59,106 nucleotides of DNA from Chitinophaga pinensis (GCA_945874665.1 CAMCHJ010000013.1:1-59106), one strand, 5' to 3'; counted from the stretch's first letter, positions 15,833 to 24,753 are shown. The notes: a model not told the origin generated them from the letters alone. Made by a program: numbers and translations.

Positions 15833-16939
15833 CTAGCGCCGGCCGGGTTTGCGCCCGCCACCGCCACTGCCACTCGATTTGCCTTTGGCACCGCGGCTGC
15901 CTTCGCTCGAGCGACTGGGTTTGCCGCTGTATTTACTGCCTGAGGATGCGCCCGGACGGCTGGGCTTGCCGCTGGCTTTGCGGGGACCTTCGTTTCGGCC
16001 GGCACCAGACTTAGGTGCACCAGACCTCGGTCCGCCGGCACTTGGCCCTGCCGACCTCGGTCCACCCGACTTCGGTCCACCCGACTTAGCCCCGCGGGCA
16101 CTGGCGGTAGCCGTGCGCGGATCTTGGCGCGGACTGCCCGACCTTTCGTTCAACGGCCTCAAACTGCCCTTCTTTCCTCCGCCTGATTTGGGCTTCGGCT
16201 TTGGTTTCACCACCGCCTCGTCCTTCGAGTCCTCTACTTGTTTGTAAATTTCTTCCAGTTCTTGATCGGTGAGCTGCCGCCAATCGCCCACTGGCAAACC
16301 CTTGAGGGTTATGTTCATGATGCGCACCCGCTCGAGTTTCAGCACCTCGTAGCCAAAATACTCGCACATGCGCCTGATTTGGCGGTTGAGCCCCTGCACC
16401 AGCACAATCCTGAAGGTGTTAGCCCCCTCCTGCACAATTTTGCATTTTTTGGTCACCACCCCCAGCATGGGCACACCTTTCGCCATTCCGCTTATTACCT
16501 CGGGCGTAAGCGGCTTGTTAACCGTTACCACATATTCCTTTTCGTGGTTGTTGCCGGCGCGCAGAATTTTATTCACCATCTCGCCCTCGTTGGTCAAAAA
16601 AATGAGTCCCTGCGAGTCTTTGTCGAGCCGCCCAATCGGAAAAATGCGGCTCGTATGGTTCACAAACTGCACAATATTGTCGCGCACGCCTTCCTCGGTG
16701 GTGCTGGTTACCCCCACTGGCTTGTTAAGGGCTATAAAAATCACATGCTCTGCCTTGCGAGGTTCGAGCTCACTGCCATTTACCCGCACACGGTCGCCTA
16801 CCCGTACTTGGTCGCCGACCACAGCCTTGCGGCCGTTGATCAGCACCACACCATTTTCTATGAAACGGTCGGCCTCGCGCCGCGAGCACAGTCCGCTCTC
16901 ACTAATAAACTTATTCAATCGCATGCTACTGGGTTCCAT
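15833..16939 (-). CDS. rluF: 23S rRNA pseudouridine synthase, RluF group, with a long disordered basic tail
   Basis: A 368-residue protein. An S4 RNA-binding domain ([20 protein letters not shown], about residues 6-60) precedes the RsuA/RluF catalytic domain, with [17 protein letters not shown] at 103-119 and catalytic Asp106. [18 protein letters not shown] is the conserved C-terminal core motif. RluF-type enzymes modify U2604 of 23S rRNA. The last ~130 residues (after [12 protein letters not shown]) are low-complexity Gly/Ser/Pro/Lys/Arg repeats such as [11 protein letters not shown], longer than the enzyme needs and likely RNA-binding or unstructured. ATG 16924 is an alternative start. Confidence 0.88.
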   Translation of the reverse strand: MEPSSMRLNKFISESGLCSRREADRFIENGVVLINGRKAVVGDQVRVGDRVRVNGSELEPRKAEHVIFIALNKPVGVTSTTEEGVRDNIVQFVNHTSRIFPIGRLDKDSQGLIFLTNEGEMVNKILRAGNNHEKEYVVTVNKPLTPEVISGMAKGVPMLGVVTKKCKIVQEGANTFRIVLVQGLNRQIRRMCEYFGYEVLKLERVRIMNITLKGLPVGDWRQLTDQELEEIYKQVEDSKDEAVVKPKPKPKSGGGKKGSLRPLNERSGSPRQDPRTATASARGAKSGGPKSGGPRSAGPSAGGPRSGAPKSGAGRNEGPRKASGKPSRPGASSGSKYSGKPSRSSEGSRGAKGKSSGSGGGGRKPGRR

Positions 16940-17289
16940 GGGCTGGTGTTTTAGGGAAAGGTGCTTTGGGTACGGGCGATGGCTACTTTACGGCTTGCTC
17001 CTGCTTTTACACAAAGAAAAGCATTTTAGCAGGGGGATGGGTTGAGCGGGTGGTGATTTCTTTGGTTGGACTTGTTGAGGCAAGCGCAGGTTACTCTGAA
17101 AGTACAGACCACACGCATTTGTATTTGACGGGTTACTTCAAAAAACGGCATGTATGGGCATGAAGCGCCATTTATGACATATCTTTTTTACAGTGATAAA
17201 ACAGGCCCTTTTGTGCATAGATATTCAAACGAAAGGCGCTAATTTCGACACTCTATACTGAAGCATTTTAAGACCTCCCCGAAACCAGC
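16940..17289. other. Intergenic region, no gene recognised
   Basis: About 350 nt between the divergent rluF and pyrC genes. Short open frames here have no recognisable protein content. TAATTTCG at 17240-17247, one mismatch from TAnnTTTG, is the best candidate promoter element for pyrC, about 42 nt before its ATG. Confidence 0.5.
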
Positions 17290-18633
17290 ATGAACACCAA
17301 AACATACATCAAAAACGTTAGCATCGTAAATGAAGGCCTGATTACTTGCACCGATGTTTTAATCGAAAACGGCTTCATTCAGCACATAGGCCCGCTTGCC
17401 GAGCAGCCAGATGCTATGCTAATAGACGGTACCGGCAAATATTTACTGCCAGGTATTATCGACGGACAGGTGCATTTTAGGGAGCCTGGACTTACGCACA
17501 AAGGCAGTTTGTACACCGAAAGCAAGGCTGCAGTTGCGGGTGGCGTAACGTCGTTTATCGACATGCCCAATACCTATCCAAACGTGCTCAGCATGGAGCG
17601 GCTCAACGAAAAAAACGACATTGCCGCCACGCAATCACTGGCCAATTACGGCTTTTTTCTAGGAGTTAATGGTGATAATTTAGAAGAAGTGCTTGCGCTC
17701 GATACCTCGGCATTGCTGGGCGTTTCAGATGACGGCTTGTATTTCACTAAAAAAGGCAATTTGCTGGCCGACAATCCCGAAACCATGGAAAGGCTATTCG
17801 CCAATTGCAAATCCATCATTGCCATCCATTCAGAAAAAGAGCAAATTGTAGAAGAAAACGAGCGCATTTACCGTGAAAAATATGGCGATGACGTGCCCTT
17901 TGCTTGTCACCCACTCATCAGAAGCGAACAGGCCTGTTACGAAGCCACGGAACGGGCCATTGGCTTGGCCAATAAACACCAAGCACGCCTACATATTTTG
18001 CATTTAACCACCGCCGCAGAAACCAAGTTGTTTAGAAACGATATCCCGCTGGCAGAAAAAAACATCACCACCGAGGTATCCATACATCATTTGTGGTTTA
18101 GCGACAAAGATTATGAGCGATTGGGCTGCTTAATCAAGTGGAATCCGGCCATCAAGACGGAAGCCGATAAAAAGGGACTCCTACAAGCTTTGCTCGATAA
18201 CCGGATCGACCTCATCACCACCGACCACGCCCCGCACACCCTAGAAGAGAAACAAAAGCCCTATTTTCAGTCGATGTCGGGCGCGCCCCTCGTGCAACAC
18301 TCGCTAAACATCATGCTCGAATTTTACAAACAAGGCTTGATTTCGCTACAGGTGATTGTTGAAAAAATGTGTCACAATCCCGCCATCCTCTACCGCATCA
18401 ACAAGCGCGGCTTTGTGCGCCAAGGTTATGCAGCCGACTTGGTTTTGGTTGATTTAAATGCGCCGTGGACGGTTTCGGAAGACAATATCCTGTACAAATG
18501 TGGTTGGTCGCCTTTAACCGGCACCACCTTCCAAACAAAAGTAACACACACCTTTGTGAATGGTCATTTGGTGTATCAAAACGGTGCGTTTAATGAGCAG
18601 TACCGCGGTGAACAATTGCAGGTTGTGCGCTAG
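17290..18633 (+). CDS. pyrC: Dihydroorotase (class I)
   Basis: A 447-residue amidohydrolase that cyclises N-carbamoyl-aspartate to dihydroorotate in pyrimidine synthesis. LPGIIDGQVHFREPGLTHKG (about residues 53-72) has the HxR metal/substrate motif; SFIDMPNTYPN follows. IAIHSEKE and LHILHLTTAAE hold metal-binding His residues, and DLITTDHAPHTLEEK (about 310-324) has the catalytic Asp. Length and the REPG motif fit the class I DHOase group. It is monocistronic, 14 kb from pyrE. Confidence 0.93.
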   Translation: MNTKTYIKNVSIVNEGLITCTDVLIENGFIQHIGPLAEQPDAMLIDGTGKYLLPGIIDGQVHFREPGLTHKGSLYTESKAAVAGGVTSFIDMPNTYPNVLSMERLNEKNDIAATQSLANYGFFLGVNGDNLEEVLALDTSALLGVSDDGLYFTKKGNLLADNPETMERLFANCKSIIAIHSEKEQIVEENERIYREKYGDDVPFACHPLIRSEQACYEATERAIGLANKHQARLHILHLTTAAETKLFRNDIPLAEKNITTEVSIHHLWFSDKDYERLGCLIKWNPAIKTEADKKGLLQALLDNRIDLITTDHAPHTLEEKQKPYFQSMSGAPLVQHSLNIMLEFYKQGLISLQVIVEKMCHNPAILYRINKRGFVRQGYAADLVLVDLNAPWTVSEDNILYKCGWSPLTGTTFQTKVTHTFVNGHLVYQNGAFNEQYRGEQLQVVR

Positions 18634-18778
18634 TTAAGAGAATATGTTCGAAAATCGGCATTTGCACTTAGCCGTTTCAGCACCTTTTTGAATGGTACAT
18701 ATTTGAAACATGACTTAAAGCACGCCTAGGCTCATTCAAAACTCCATACATTCGCCTTACAGTTGCCTGACTTTACCT

Positions 18779-19354
18779 ATGCATCAACGTTCCTACTCCG
18801 CCCTTTACCGCATCCTGCATTGGTCAATTGCCATTTGTATGACCTTGCTGCTGCTAACCATCTTCCTACGCCTAACTTGGCTTGAAAAAAACAACGTAGC
18901 GGCCATCATTCAGGATTTCCTCGGTGAAAAAGGGGCCGCGTTGTCGCAAGATGATGCTATTCTCTTGGCCAAAAAAATCCGCAAGCCCATGTGGCAGTGG
19001 CACATTTACCTGGGCTATGCCCTCACCGGCTTGTACAGCTTGCGCATGCTGTTGCCTTTGTTTGGCAAGATGCCGTTTAGCAGTCCGTTTAACGCCCAAC
19101 TCGACCGCCAAACCAAAATACAGTACGGCATTTACCTTGTTTTTTATATACTGGTGGCGGTTTCCCTGACCACTGGCCTGCTCATTGAATTTGGTCCAAA
19201 AGCCATCAAAGACCCCATGGAAGAAATCCATGAGCTATCGCTCTACTACCTCGTGGGCTATATGATTTTACACATTGGCGGCGTGCTGTTAGCCGATTTT
19301 ACCAAATCGCCCGGCATTATTTCGCGCATTATCAGCGGGAAAAGCCAAAAGTAA
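18779..19354 (+). CDS. Cytochrome b561-type membrane protein (cytochrome b/b6 domain)
   Basis: A 191-residue protein with four membrane helices. RILHWSIAICMTLLLLTIFL (residues about 11-30) has the first heme-ligand His, MWQWHIYLGYALTGLYSL (about 71-88) a second, and YYLVGYMILHIGGVLLADF near the C-terminus another. The pattern is that of di-heme b561 proteins such as nickel-hydrogenase-type or superoxide-oxidase cytochromes b. It likely passes electrons between the quinone pool and a periplasmic partner. No dedicated partner gene is adjacent; the convergent neighbour is the end of the oxidase operon. Confidence 0.8.
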   Translation: MHQRSYSALYRILHWSIAICMTLLLLTIFLRLTWLEKNNVAAIIQDFLGEKGAALSQDDAILLAKKIRKPMWQWHIYLGYALTGLYSLRMLLPLFGKMPFSSPFNAQLDRQTKIQYGIYLVFYILVAVSLTTGLLIEFGPKAIKDPMEEIHELSLYYLVGYMILHIGGVLLADFTKSPGIISRIISGKSQK

Positions 19355-19411
19355 GTTAGTCGAGTAACCCGATAACCGACCAGCAAAGGCGACGGCTGTT
19401 CGGAGAATGCC

Positions 19412-19786
19412 TTATTCTGGGCGATAGCTCACTTCTCCAAAGAAGTACAGCATCAGTACCCTGCTGTAGCGCATGCTCAAGGGGGACAGCAGCAAAAGTG
19501 GGGTAAAAATCATGACCATGTACACCCATATTTCAGGGTTGTTAAAGATGTAATTGGCCAATACGCCAAAAATTACCGAGATGGCCACACCAAAGGCATA
19601 GCTAAAGTACATCGCACCCCAGAAAAAGCCAGGCTCAATTTCAAACTTGAGGCCACAATGCGCACAAGTTTCGTTCATGGCCGTGGCCTTGGGGAGGTTT
19701 AAGGCTGGGTACTTAAACATGTATCCGGTGCGGCACTGCGGACAGCGGCACTCAGCTAAGGCTGTTTTGAGGGGGACTTTTGCCAT
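19412..19786 (-). CDS. DUF983 family membrane protein
   Basis: A 124-residue protein from ATG 19786. CRCPQCRTGYMFKYPALNLP and MNETCAHCGLKFEIEPGFFWG form a four-cysteine zinc-ribbon-like head, followed by two membrane helices (about 60-85 and 92-112). EPGFFWGAMYFSYAFGVA is the DUF983 hallmark. Members are often encoded near cytochrome oxidase genes; the biochemical role is not known. It begins 1 nt after the stop of the small CPMC protein gene and is the last gene of the oxidase operon. Confidence 0.82.
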   Translation of the reverse strand: MAKVPLKTALAECRCPQCRTGYMFKYPALNLPKATAMNETCAHCGLKFEIEPGFFWGAMYFSYAFGVAISVIFGVLANYIFNNPEIWVYMVMIFTPLLLLSPLSMRYSRVLMLYFFGEVSYRPE

Positions 19787-19787
19787 C

Positions 19788-20018
19788 TTAACTTTTACGC
19801 TGGCGGTACACATACAGGGCACCCACCGAGCCTACCGCAATAAAGGGCATGGCCAACAAATACAAAATACCATTGTTAATGCCGTTGCCTACGCGGTTTT
19901 TACTGTCCTTGCGATTGGCCTCCAAAGAAGTCTTGCACATAGGGCACTGCGCCAAAGCCACATCCCCAATAACAGTCATACCAGCCACAACGGCCAACGT
20001 CAGCATCCACTTTTTCAT
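19788..20018 (-). CDS. Small exported CPMC protein of the oxidase operon
   Basis: A 76-residue protein. MKKWMLTLAVVAGMTVIGDVALAQ is a signal peptide, and the mature N-terminus is CPMCKTSLEANRK, presenting a CxMC-type motif directly after the cleavage site. One membrane helix (ILYLLAMPFIAVGSVGALYVY, about 51-71) anchors it, with the motif facing the periplasm. I recall similar small QCAMC/QCPMC proteins at this location in Bacteroidota oxidase operons, with unknown function. A role in copper handling is plausible (see findings) but unproven. Confidence 0.7.
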   Translation of the reverse strand: MKKWMLTLAVVAGMTVIGDVALAQCPMCKTSLEANRKDSKNRVGNGINNGILYLLAMPFIAVGSVGALYVYRQRKS

Positions 20019-20019
20019 A

Positions 20020-20544
20020 TCAAAAAGTATAATAAGGCGAAATCATGAGGTACACAATCACGCCGGTGGTGGTTACATACAGCCAAATGGGCATCGCCCA
20101 ACGGGTAAGCCGTTTATGCGCTTCTATTTGGCCTGTAAGTGCCCTGTAAAAACTCAACAACACCAAAGGCAAAACAGTTGCAGCGAGGATGATGTGCGTG
20201 ATTAAAATAAATAAATAAATACCACGATTGGGATTATCGGCTGGAAAACGCGTTTCTACGCCGAAGGCATGAAAAATGATGTAACTCACCAAAAACAGGG
20301 CTGACAAGCCAAAGGCGGTAAAATTGAGGCGCTTGTGCCAAGCCGTTTGTTTGCGGGCAATCATGACCCAGCTGATGGCCAATAAAATGCTGCAAGTACC
20401 ATTGATAATGGCATTTAACTTCGGCAAAAAGCGCACGAAACCAGGAATGGTTTCTTGCTTTGGCAGGTTAAACAAAATCACCACGGCCACAAACACGATG
20501 GCCGATACAATGTAAATGGTGCGAAGGGCAATTTTTTCTTTCAT
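20020..20544 (-). CDS. DUF420 family membrane protein (oxidase-associated)
   Basis: A 174-residue protein from ATG 20544 (GTG 20550 possible). It has four to five membrane helices with histidines at helix ends (WHKRLNF, IIFHAFGVE, ITHIILAATVLPL, HKRLTRWAMPIWLY). This arrangement is DUF420 (YozB/CtaM-like), a family encoded in many cytochrome oxidase operons and implicated in oxidase assembly in Gram-positive bacteria. Its place here between the SCO-like gene and the CPMC gene fits an assembly role. Confidence 0.82.
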   Translation of the reverse strand: MKEKIALRTIYIVSAIVFVAVVILFNLPKQETIPGFVRFLPKLNAIINGTCSILLAISWVMIARKQTAWHKRLNFTAFGLSALFLVSYIIFHAFGVETRFPADNPNRGIYLFILITHIILAATVLPLVLLSFYRALTGQIEAHKRLTRWAMPIWLYVTTTGVIVYLMISPYYTF

Positions 20545-20583
20545 AATCACGAGTGTTCAGTCAAAGCCAAGCGGTTAAACTTT

Positions 20584-21228
20584 CTACCTTCTACCTCTGC
20601 GCTTGGGTTCGGTATTGGCGTATTCTACAATCAACGTACGAATGTCTTCCATCAAACGGTCGGTTTCCTTGCGCAAATTGGTTTGGTAAAAGCCCCGTAC
20701 CCGCAGTTGCTTGTCTACCAAAACACTCAAATCGCGGATGTCCATTTCGGGATGCTGCGCTTTCCATTCGGGCATATACACAAAAAGAGCCTTTTCAAGC
20801 TCCGCAATCAACTTCAGCTGCTCGGCATCTTCAAAGGTTATGCGTTTGTGGTGCGGCTTGCTGTAAGTAGGCAGCAGACTGTCGGTCTTGGTATGGAAAT
20901 TCAACAACCAAATCAGCGGATTGTTCTTAAAAACGTCCTCTACCCGGCTCAACTGCCGGTAACGCAAGCGATTGTTGGTGAGGTCACCCGTGCGAAAATA
21001 GCTCACCACCAATACCTTGTTAGGCTGGCGTTCTAACTGCTTTTCGAGGACCAGGAGGCGCGTATAGGCCGTATCGGCATACTTCTGATCTGCCGTTACA
21101 AAAAAAGCTTCCTTAGGTCCGTAGACAGGAAGCTTTTGATAGTTATTCTCTTGAATGTTGACATATACCAAGTAAATGATTACCGGTAGGCCGAGCATTA
21201 GGAAGAGTAATCCGAATTTTTTAAACAT
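20584..21228 (-). CDS. SCO1/SenC-like thioredoxin-fold protein lacking the copper-binding cysteines
   Basis: A 214-residue protein anchored by one N-terminal helix (residues about 4-24). KVLVVSYFRTGDLTNNR aligns by eye with the strand and CxxxC loop of SCO proteins, and DLSVLVDKQLRVRGFYQTN ... RLMEDIRTLIVEY matches the SCO C-terminus (VDxxGRIRGYY...EDI). The protein contains no cysteine at all, so the usual Cys-Cys-His copper site is absent. It lies where an SCO gene is expected, 3 nt after the subunit IV gene. It may be a structural or redox-inactive assembly factor. Confidence 0.65.
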   Translation of the reverse strand: MFKKFGLLFLMLGLPVIIYLVYVNIQENNYQKLPVYGPKEAFFVTADQKYADTAYTRLLVLEKQLERQPNKVLVVSYFRTGDLTNNRLRYRQLSRVEDVFKNNPLIWLLNFHTKTDSLLPTYSKPHHKRITFEDAEQLKLIAELEKALFVYMPEWKAQHPEMDIRDLSVLVDKQLRVRGFYQTNLRKETDRLMEDIRTLIVEYANTEPKRRGRR

Positions 21229-21231
21229 CTA

Positions 21232-21540
21232 TTAGCGTACAATCGACCAATAATTGCTCTCGTTCATCAGTGCAGCAATAACTCCAATGATAAATACCAA
21301 TGGCAACAAAATGCTGTAAATGAGATTGATTTTTTCGAATTTCAAGTGCATGAAATAGGCTACAATGTAAAACGCCTTCAAAATGGTAAGGGCGATGTAC
21401 AAGAAGTTCTTGATGTCCTTCGACATAAAAGAAGAAGGAATGGCCAAGGCAATGATAAATTCAACTGCAGTGATGGCCGTGAGGACCCAAAACACCCGCA
21501 TGATGTCTTTTTTCTGGAAAGATGCTGTTTCGTGTGACAT
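21232..21540 (-). CDS. Cytochrome c oxidase subunit IV
   Basis: A 102-residue protein with three membrane helices (about 14-32, 40-62, 70-92), the size and layout of bacterial oxidase subunit IV (CyoD/CtaF type). FYIVAYFMHLKFEKINLIYS is the conserved family motif. It stabilises the oxidase core in the inner membrane and has no metal. It lies 19 nt after the subunit III gene. Confidence 0.85.
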   Translation of the reverse strand: MSHETASFQKKDIMRVFWVLTAITAVEFIIALAIPSSFMSKDIKNFLYIALTILKAFYIVAYFMHLKFEKINLIYSILLPLVFIIGVIAALMNESNYWSIVR

Positions 21541-21559
21541 TTCTAATGCTTTAAAACGA

Positions 21560-22240
21560 TCAAATGAGGTAGAAGAAGGTAAATACGAAAACCCAAACCA
21601 AATCTACAAAGTGCCAGTAAAGGCCAACCTTCTCGATGGTTTCATAGGTACCGCGACGGTCAAATACCCCTGCCATGGTCATAAACAATACAATCACGTT
21701 GAGCAATACCCCGCTAAATACGTGGAAACCGTGGAAACCTGTGATGGTAAAAAACAAATTGGTGAAATTCACCATGCCCGGCGTACCGTCGGCATTTGCA
21801 AAAGGATTGCTCCCCCACCAAGCACCGTCGTGGTGCAAGTGCGTCCACTCCCAAGCCTGACAGCTTAAAAAAGCAATACCACCAATGATGGTCCAAATCA
21901 TCCACTTCACTACTTCGTTTTTAGCACCGCGGTGACCAGCCTCCACAGCCAATACCATGGTAACCGAACTCGCAATGAGGATGAAGGTCATGATGCCCAC
22001 AAACACCAACGGAAAGTGATTGCCATGTACAAACGGGATGGCCGCAAAAACATCATCTGGCACAGGCCAGCTCGGGGCACTGAAACGCAGTGCGGCATAG
22101 GCCAGCAAAAGCGCTGAAAAAGAGAACGCGTCGGACAATAAGAAAAACCACATCATGAGTTTTCCGTAGCTGGCGCCATAAGGCTCCGTGCCACCATCCC
22201 AGATGTGCTTCTTACCAGTAAGTGCAGTAGTAGATGCCAT
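21560..22240 (-). CDS. ctaE: Cytochrome c oxidase subunit III (longer paralogue)
   Basis: A 226-residue protein with five membrane helices. GKLMMWFFLLSDAFSFSALL (about residues 25-44) and the helix pair around WTHLHHDGAWWG and FFTITGFHGFHVFSGVLLN are classical subunit III motifs, with HxxHV in the last. The C-terminus EKVGLYWHFVDLVWVFVFTF holds the conserved YWHFVD. Subunit III supports proton uptake and stability of subunit I. A second, shorter subunit III gene lies immediately upstream, as is usual in Bacteroidota. Confidence 0.92.
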   Translation of the reverse strand: MASTTALTGKKHIWDGGTEPYGASYGKLMMWFFLLSDAFSFSALLLAYAALRFSAPSWPVPDDVFAAIPFVHGNHFPLVFVGIMTFILIASSVTMVLAVEAGHRGAKNEVVKWMIWTIIGGIAFLSCQAWEWTHLHHDGAWWGSNPFANADGTPGMVNFTNLFFTITGFHGFHVFSGVLLNVIVLFMTMAGVFDRRGTYETIEKVGLYWHFVDLVWVFVFTFFYLI

Positions 22241-22260
22241 GGTTATTATTCAGGTGTTAA

Positions 22261-22842
22261 TTAGTTCATTATCAGGAAAAACACATACAAATACACCCAC
22301 AAAGCGCCAAGGAAATGCCAGAAGATTGAGGCCAACCGGATACCCATCATGCTTTTTGAATGAACTTTGTATTGGAATACGTTTGCAAATATAACTAACA
22401 AGACGATAATTGCGCTTACAATGTGTAAAGCATGCATGCCCGTAATGATGTACAAAAAGGAGCTGGAAGGATTGCCAACCAAGAACAACCCCATGTCAAC
22501 CAATTGATTATAGGCGTTTAACTGCGCAAAAATGAAGGCAACACCCAATAAAATGGTGATGCTAATGGCTATTTTAACTTTTTCTAAATTATCACGGCGG
22601 GCCAAATGGACTGCCCACTGCATGCTCACGCTCGACAGCAGCACCACGATGGTGGACCATAAAAAGCCCGTAGGGAGCACAAATTCCAGCCAATTGCCAT
22701 CGGCTCTGCGAACAATGTAACCCGAGGTAAAACCTGCAAAAATCATAAACACGCTTACCAGGAACGCCCACATGAGGAACTCCTTTGGATGAAGCTTTTG
22801 ACGCTTCTTGACAGCACTAGGCTGTGGGACTGCTGCTTCCAT
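22261..22842 (-). CDS. Heme-copper oxidase subunit III family protein (second paralogue)
   Basis: A 193-residue protein with five helices. FLMWAFLVSVFMIFAGFTSGYIVRRADG, ITGMHALHIVSAIIVLLVIF and the C-terminal ASIFWHFLGALWVYLYVFF (WHFLxxLW) show the subunit III fold. It is shorter than, and clearly diverged from, the neighbouring subunit III at 21560. It begins 6 nt after the heme O synthase gene. Confidence 0.88.
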   Translation of the reverse strand: MEAAVPQPSAVKKRQKLHPKEFLMWAFLVSVFMIFAGFTSGYIVRRADGNWLEFVLPTGFLWSTIVVLLSSVSMQWAVHLARRDNLEKVKIAISITILLGVAFIFAQLNAYNQLVDMGLFLVGNPSSSFLYIITGMHALHIVSAIIVLLVIFANVFQYKVHSKSMMGIRLASIFWHFLGALWVYLYVFFLIMN

Positions 22843-22848
22843 ATCTTT

Positions 22849-23751
22849 CTAAATTTTATCGAACAAATAAACCAGTTGTACTACTGGTAAGTAAACAAAG
22901 CTGGCGAACATCAGTTTGCGCGCCCAGCTACTTTCTCCGCTGCGGTACAGCTGAATGGCAGGCCATAAGAAGGCCAATCCGCTGATCAAACACACCGCAA
23001 ACGCCCATCCACCGGCGAAGCCAAACCACCAAGGACTTAAACTCACGGGAATGAGACAAATGGTGTAAAACAAAATTTGAAAAGAAGTGCGTTTATCGGG
23101 CGCCGCAGCCGTAGGCAACAATCTAAATCCCGCCTTGTTGTAATCTTCATGCAGCAACCAAGCAATGGCCCAAAAATGCGGAAACTGCCAAATAAACTGC
23201 ACCAAAAATAACAAGCCTGCTTCTAAATTGAGGTGTCCTTCAAAGGCTGCATAACCTATTAATATGGGCAAGGCACCAGGGAAGGCACCTACAAACACGG
23301 CAATTGGACTGATTTTTTTGAGCGGCGTGTAAACAAAGCCGTAGCTCAACAAGGCCATCAATCCCAACATAGCGCTGAGGGTGTTGGTGCTCATGCCAAT
23401 GATTACCACCCCGCCAATACCAGTGGCGAGGGATACGATTACCGCTTCGAGCACGCTCATGCGGCCAGTAGCCACGGGCCGGTTGCTGGTGCGCTTCATC
23501 AATTGGTCGCTGTCGCGCTCAATAATTTGATTAATGCCATTCGATGCGCCGACAATCAAAAAGCCGCCGAGCAGCAACAGCGTAAACTGCATCCCATCCC
23601 ATTCGCTACCTGCGGCAATCAAATAGCCCAAGGCCGAGCTGAACACCACCAGGGAGGCCAGGCGTACCTTTAAAAATTGCGCGTAGTCTTTTACCTTTTG
23701 CATGCTGAGGCTTCGGGGACGTGTAGTGAGGGTTGTGCTAGCGGTTGGCAT
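22849..23751 (-). CDS. ctaB: Protoheme IX farnesyltransferase (heme O synthase)
   Basis: A 300-residue UbiA-superfamily enzyme with about eight to nine helices; it attaches farnesyl to heme b to give heme O. ASNGINQIIERDSDQLMKRT with SNRPVATGRM is the first Asp-rich prenyl-diphosphate motif (N-x3-D-x-x-x-D), and WLLHEDYNKAGFRLLP the second. ATG 23751 overlaps the heme A synthase stop as TGATG; a GTG one codon upstream is possible. Product heme O is the substrate of the enzyme encoded just upstream. Confidence 0.95.
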   Translation of the reverse strand: MPTASTTLTTRPRSLSMQKVKDYAQFLKVRLASLVVFSSALGYLIAAGSEWDGMQFTLLLLGGFLIVGASNGINQIIERDSDQLMKRTSNRPVATGRMSVLEAVIVSLATGIGGVVIIGMSTNTLSAMLGLMALLSYGFVYTPLKKISPIAVFVGAFPGALPILIGYAAFEGHLNLEAGLLFLVQFIWQFPHFWAIAWLLHEDYNKAGFRLLPTAAAPDKRTSFQILFYTICLIPVSLSPWWFGFAGGWAFAVCLISGLAFLWPAIQLYRSGESSWARKLMFASFVYLPVVQLVYLFDKI

Positions 23752-24746
23752 CACACGGTTTTTAAAGTTGCTTGCCCTAAACCCCTACTTAATTGCAGCA
23801 TCAAGGCAAACAATACAGCAAAAGCCATCGAGCTAAATACAATGTGCAGGGCTTGGGGTACAGCAGGCAAACCAAATTGGTTAAGCGCTACACCCGTAAA
23901 AACCTGCATACCGGTTAAAAGCAGTGCAAAAATACCATAGTTTTTTAAGCTTTTCGACTCAAAATCGCGCTGAAGCACATAAGTTAGGTAAACCACGCCC
24001 ACGGTAACCACCATCCAAAAGCTTTTGTGGATGCTGTAGATGGTGCCTAGTCCTCGGAGCCATTCCCGCTTATCGTCGCCACCAATGCTATCACGTGCAG
24101 CATCGAGCAGTTCGCGGACTTGGGTGCCGAGAATAACCTGGACGAGCAGCAGTACCAGGACGACCACGGTTTGCCAGCGGGTTTTATACAACACAGGCAA
24201 GCTTTCGGCAAACGATACTTCCTTGCTGTACAAGCGCGCCGCAATTAACAAGCACACAATAAGCAAGGCAATAAGCAAGTGAATGGTAATGATGCCTTGG
24301 TGCAGGTGGGTAATCACCACAAAAGCACCTACGCCACCTTGCACGATTACGGCTACGAGTGCGGCCAGAGATAACCATACTACCCGTTTGTTCCTGCCGG
24401 CATAGGCGCGCCACGCAGTAATTAAACTGGCAATGATAAATAAGCCGGTTAGCACCCCCAACAACCGGTTGAGGTACTCGGTCCATGTTTTTACGGCGTT
24501 AAAAGTGGTATCAGCGTAGCCCCGCAAGGCATAGGTTTGCTGGTAATCGACAGGAAGCTGCGAAACATCGGTAGGCGGCACCCATTGGTCGAAACACTTA
24601 GGCCAGTCGGGACAGCCCATGCCCGCACCAGAGCTGCGCACAACACCACCGACTAAAATCAATAAAAAAACAACAGCGATCGTGATGGCGCTTACCAGAA
24701 GATAAACGCGCTCACGGCCGCTGTTGTGGCTGACCTTTTCTGTCAT
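23751..24746 (-). CDS. ctaA: Heme A synthase (COX15/CtaA family)
   Basis: A 331-residue protein from ATG 24746, with eight predicted helices in two four-helix halves. It oxidises the C8 methyl of heme O to give heme A. VRSSGAGMGCPDWPKC (about 37-52) is the family signature with the Cys pair; heme-ligand His occur in VITHLHQGIITIHLL, YSIHKSFWMVV and QALHIVFSSMAF, and EYLNRLLG holds the essential Glu. Two neighbouring genes thus supply heme A for subunit I. It starts 7 nt after the ctaD stop. Confidence 0.95.
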   Translation of the reverse strand: MTEKVSHNSGRERVYLLVSAITIAVVFLLILVGGVVRSSGAGMGCPDWPKCFDQWVPPTDVSQLPVDYQQTYALRGYADTTFNAVKTWTEYLNRLLGVLTGLFIIASLITAWRAYAGRNKRVVWLSLAALVAVIVQGGVGAFVVITHLHQGIITIHLLIALLIVCLLIAARLYSKEVSFAESLPVLYKTRWQTVVVLVLLLVQVILGTQVRELLDAARDSIGGDDKREWLRGLGTIYSIHKSFWMVVTVGVVYLTYVLQRDFESKSLKNYGIFALLLTGMQVFTGVALNQFGLPAVPQALHIVFSSMAFAVLFALMLQLSRGLGQATLKTV

Positions 24747-24753
24747 GCTCAAA

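Noticed and set aside
16238-16954. 238-codon open frame on the plus strand, and 15849-16247 next to it
   Set aside because: Both are antisense to rluF; the Pro/Leu-rich translation of 15849-16247 is just the complement of its low-complexity tail.
16966-17163. 65-codon open frame between rluF and pyrC
   Set aside because: Composition is not protein-like for a Bacteroidota gene and nothing supports a start.
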